In this document: piece by piece, positions 61,944 through 64,000 of the stretch
How the letters are laid out: each line of letters opens with the position of its first letter
Position numbering within the stretch: position 1 is the stretch's first letter
DNA from: Flavobacteriaceae bacterium
Lineage (GTDB): Bacteria > Bacteroidota > Bacteroidia > Flavobacteriales > Flavobacteriaceae
Length of the DNA stretch: 64,000 bases
Assembly: GCA_017851655.1 (NCBI GenBank)
Contig: JAFMMH010000001.1
Span: 1-64,000 of the forward strand
Direction of reading: 5' to 3'
The notes under the pieces: generated by a model
The model's database searches: none
What the model saw: only the letters and a program-made list of their open reading frames with translations
Told to the model about the DNA's origin: nothing
Program-made: the position numbers and the translations under genes

Positions 61944-63074
61944 TTACAGTCTAGGCTCCATCTGGCGAACCATTTTGGACTTCCATTGAGAAAAAGTATT
62001 TGCTAAGATATGTTTTCTCGCCTCACGAACCAACCATAGATAAAAACTCAGATTGTGAAGTGTAGCGATTTGTTTTCCCAACATTTCATTAACAGTAAAC
62101 AAATGACGTAGGTATGCTTTAGAATATTCTTGGTCTACAAAACTAGTTCCGTTAGGGTCTAAAGGAGAAAAATCACTTTCCCATTTTTTATTTTTTATGT
62201 TGATCGTACCTTCTGAGGTGAACAACATACCATTTCTGGCATTTCGTGTTGGCAAAACACAATCAAACATATCCACTCCAAGAGCAATGTTTTCAAGAAG
62301 ATTGATTGGAGTTCCTACACCCATCAAATACCTTGGCTTACTTTCCGGTAAAACCTGACAAACTTCATCCGTCATGGCATACATCTCCTCAGCGGGTTCA
62401 CCTACAGAAAGTCCTCCAATTGCATTTGCTGGAGCATCCATCGAAGCAATAAAATGAGCTGACTCTTTTCTTAAATCGGAATAGACACTTCCTTGAATGA
62501 TAGGGAATAAAGTTTGCTCGTAATCATAGGTCATTGGAAGTGCAGCATGTGTTTCAACACAACGCTTTAGCCAACGATGAGTTCGGTGCATTGAGGTTTT
62601 TGCATAATTGTAATCGCAAGGATATGGCGTGCATTCGTCAAAAGCCATAATAATATCAGCACCGATGGCTCTTTGAATTTCAATAGCACGCTCAGGTGTA
62701 AAGAAATGATATGAACCGTCTATATGCGATTTAAACTTAACCCCTTCTTCTTTGATTTTTCTATTGGCAGAAAGTGAATAAACCTGATAGCCTCCTGAAT
62801 CAGTTAAGATTGGTTTATTCCAGCCCATAAAGGAATGTAACCCTCCTGCTTTTTGTAAAATATCTATTCCAGGTCTTAAATACAAATGATAGGTGTTTCC
62901 CAGAATAATATCAGGGTTTACATCTTCTCGAAGTTCACGCTGATGTACCCCTTTTACTGTTGCCGAAGTTCCGACAGGCATAAAAATAGGGGTTTGGATT
63001 TGTCCATGATCAGTTGTTATGGTTCCTGCACGGGCACTTGACTTTGTATCTGTAGTATGAAGCTCAAATTTCAT
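61944..63074 (-). CDS. tgt: Queuine tRNA-ribosyltransferase without zinc cysteines
   Basis: 376 residues. It exchanges guanine 34 of GUN-anticodon tRNAs for the queuosine precursor. Motifs: GTITTDHGQIQTPIFMPVG, the catalytic Asp in PILTDSGGYQVYSLS, MAFDECTPYP, the QGSVYSDLR nucleophile region, and VDMFDCVLPTRNARNGML. Canonical Tgt then has CxCxxC plus a His as zinc ligands. Here residues 309-314 read GTSFVD within DPNGTSFVDQEY, and only the His at 340 (TLHNL) remains. It leads the tgt-lptG-EamA cluster. A TATCTTTA element (one mismatch) lies six bases before the ATG. Confidence 0.94.
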   Translation of the reverse strand: MKFELHTTDTKSSARAGTITTDHGQIQTPIFMPVGTSATVKGVHQRELREDVNPDIILGNTYHLYLRPGIDILQKAGGLHSFMGWNKPILTDSGGYQVYSLSANRKIKEEGVKFKSHIDGSYHFFTPERAIEIQRAIGADIIMAFDECTPYPCDYNYAKTSMHRTHRWLKRCVETHAALPMTYDYEQTLFPIIQGSVYSDLRKESAHFIASMDAPANAIGGLSVGEPAEEMYAMTDEVCQVLPESKPRYLMGVGTPINLLENIALGVDMFDCVLPTRNARNGMLFTSEGTINIKNKKWESDFSPLDPNGTSFVDQEYSKAYLRHLFTVNEMLGKQIATLHNLSFYLWLVREARKHILANTFSQWKSKMVRQMEPRL

Positions 63075-63158
63075 TGGGCGTAAAGATACTATTCTACGAT
63101 AATATTTACTGGGCTTTTTAAGTGTTAATTATTATTTTAAAATCACTTAAAATTCTCC

Positions 63159-63189
63159 TTTGAAAAAGGTATCATAAGGGTTACTTTTA
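63159..63189 (+). promoter_or_regulatory. Promoter of the transketolase gene
   Basis: TTTG, exactly 19 bases, then TACTTTTA, one mismatch to TAnnTTTG, ending 16 bases before the ATG at 63206. Confidence 0.5.
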
Positions 63190-63205
63190 CCAAAATTTAA
63201 AATTT

Positions 63206-64000
63206 ATGTCAAATCGTGATTCATTGGAAAAAACAACCATCCAAGTCCGTAGAGATATTTTACGAATGGTTCACAAGGTCAATTCAGGACATCCTGGAGG
63301 ATCACTCGGCTGTGCCGAATTTTTTGTTGCCCTTTATTTTGAAATAATGGATAATAAAATTCCATTCTCTATGGATGGAAAAGAAGAGGATCTTTTCTTT
63401 TTATCAAACGGTCATATTTCCCCAGTTTTTTATAGCACTCTAGCTCGAAAAGGCTATTTCCCTGTTGATGAACTCAACACCTTTAGACTAATTGATTCAA
63501 GACTGCAAGGGCATCCTACTACTCACGAAGGCCTTCCAGGAGTTCGTGTTGCTTCAGGATCTTTAGGCCAAGGACTCTCTGTAGCTATTGGAGCTGCATT
63601 GACAAAAAAACTAAATAATGATCCCAAAACAGTTTATATTCTCATGGGAGATGGTGAATTGCAAGAAGGTCAAAACTGGGAAGCATTGATGTATGCTTCA
63701 GCGAAAGGAGTGGATAATCTTATTGCGACAGTTGATCTCAATGGAAAACAAATTGACGGGACTACAGATGAAGTTTTAAATTTAGGAGATGTTCGGAAAA
63801 AGTTTGAAGCATTTGGTTGGGAAGTCCTTGAATTAGAAGAAGGAAATTCCATCGAAAGAATAATTGAAACCATTCATCTAGCGAAACAAAAACTTGGAAA
63901 ACAAAAACCCATTGCTATTCTAATGAAAACTGAAATGGGAAATGGAGTTAGTTTTATGATGCATACCCATGCATGGCACGGGAAAGCTCCAAATGATGAA
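63206..64000 (+). CDS. tkt: Transketolase, N-terminal part (cut by the window edge)
   Basis: 265 residues are present, from the ATG at 63206 with no stop before the edge, which is why the ORF track omits it. It is the thiamine-diphosphate-binding half: VNSGHPGGSLGCAE near residue 26, LSNGHISPVFYS, ASGSLGQGLSVAIG and MGDGELQEGQNWEAL with the cofactor Asp and Asn. Transketolase moves two-carbon units in the pentose phosphate pathway. In Bacteroidota it is often split into two genes, with an N-terminal one of about 280 residues, so this may be nearly the whole subunit. The continuation cannot be seen. Confidence 0.92.
   Translation, partial: MSNRDSLEKTTIQVRRDILRMVHKVNSGHPGGSLGCAEFFVALYFEIMDNKIPFSMDGKEEDLFFLSNGHISPVFYSTLARKGYFPVDELNTFRLIDSRLQGHPTTHEGLPGVRVASGSLGQGLSVAIGAALTKKLNNDPKTVYILMGDGELQEGQNWEALMYASAKGVDNLIATVDLNGKQIDGTTDEVLNLGDVRKKFEAFGWEVLELEEGNSIERIIETIHLAKQKLGKQKPIAILMKTEMGNGVSFMMHTHAWHGKAPNDE

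Noticed and set aside
1-64000. tRNA, rRNA, CRISPR, prophage, transposon, attachment site or replication origin
   Set aside because: All gaps are under 300 bases and were read through. None shows tRNA-like stems, spaced repeats, integrase/transposase genes or DnaA-box clusters, and dnaN here is not next to dnaA.

Overview
The window looks like an ordinary chromosomal segment of a member of the Bacteroidota, most likely family Flavobacteriaceae. The evidence is the low GC, the gliding genes gldF and gldG, a fused E1 alpha/beta 2-oxoacid dehydrogenase, a MutS2 without an Smr domain, a lone N-terminal transketolase half, and repeated promoter elements of the Bacteroidota type (TTG/TTTG, about 19 bp, TAnnTTTG). 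Genes are tightly packed, with many one-base TAATG or four-base GTGA/ATGA overlaps. No gap exceeds 300 bases. I see no tRNA, rRNA, CRISPR array, prophage or insertion sequence.

Layout. 1-4.5 kb: an HMA-domain lipoprotein, a DUF2911 protein, a metal-dependent amidohydrolase, a YbjQ-family protein, a 35-residue membrane peptide missed by the ORF track, a DinB-like protein, an eIF1/SUI1-like factor and uracil-DNA glycosylase. 4.5-14.7 kb: MutS2, a DCC-family thiol protein, MscL, a dicarboxylate/amino-acid symporter, chorismate synthase, a large FAD/Fe-S oxidase, a TlpA-like lipoprotein and a rhomboid protease. 14.7-18.3 kb: a three-gene operon (lysine/saccharopine dehydrogenase-like, DUF1338 2-oxoadipate hydroxylase-like, ALDH7-like) that reads as lysine catabolism towards D-2-hydroxyglutarate. 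The FAD/Fe-S oxidase nearby could finish the route to 2-oxoglutarate.

18.4-30.7 kb: a lipid A acyltransferase-like protein, a phosphoglucosamine mutase-like enzyme, an OprB-type porin whose signal peptide lacks a normal start codon, an ACP phosphodiesterase-like protein, gamma-glutamyltransferase, UvrA, a LOG protein, and a peptidase M1-like protein that has lost its zinc site and carries a putative outer-membrane barrel. 30.7-41.4 kb: fused E1, HolA, a stand-alone HsdR_N nuclease-like protein, a family 2 glycosyltransferase, an OmpA lipoprotein with a clear terminator, a YggS protein, a DnaQ/GIY-YIG fusion, a K+ channel with a C-terminal CxxC pair, MiaA and PurC.

41.4-49.2 kb: PhoH, a SAM hydrolase-like protein, GldF, GldG and DnaN, then a convergent pair encoding a cysteine-synthase-like enzyme and an alpha-oxoamine synthase. 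That pair resembles the cysteate synthase and cysteate acyltransferase of sulfonolipid (capnine) synthesis. Sulfonolipids have been tied to gliding, so its position beside gldFG is notable. 49.2-64 kb: an S9 peptidase, threonine aldolase, a DUF5117-type metalloprotease, prfB with its programmed frameshift, HAD and GNAT proteins, DnaB, AccA, an EamA transporter, an LptF/G permease, a Tgt without its zinc cysteines, and the start of transketolase, cut by the window edge.
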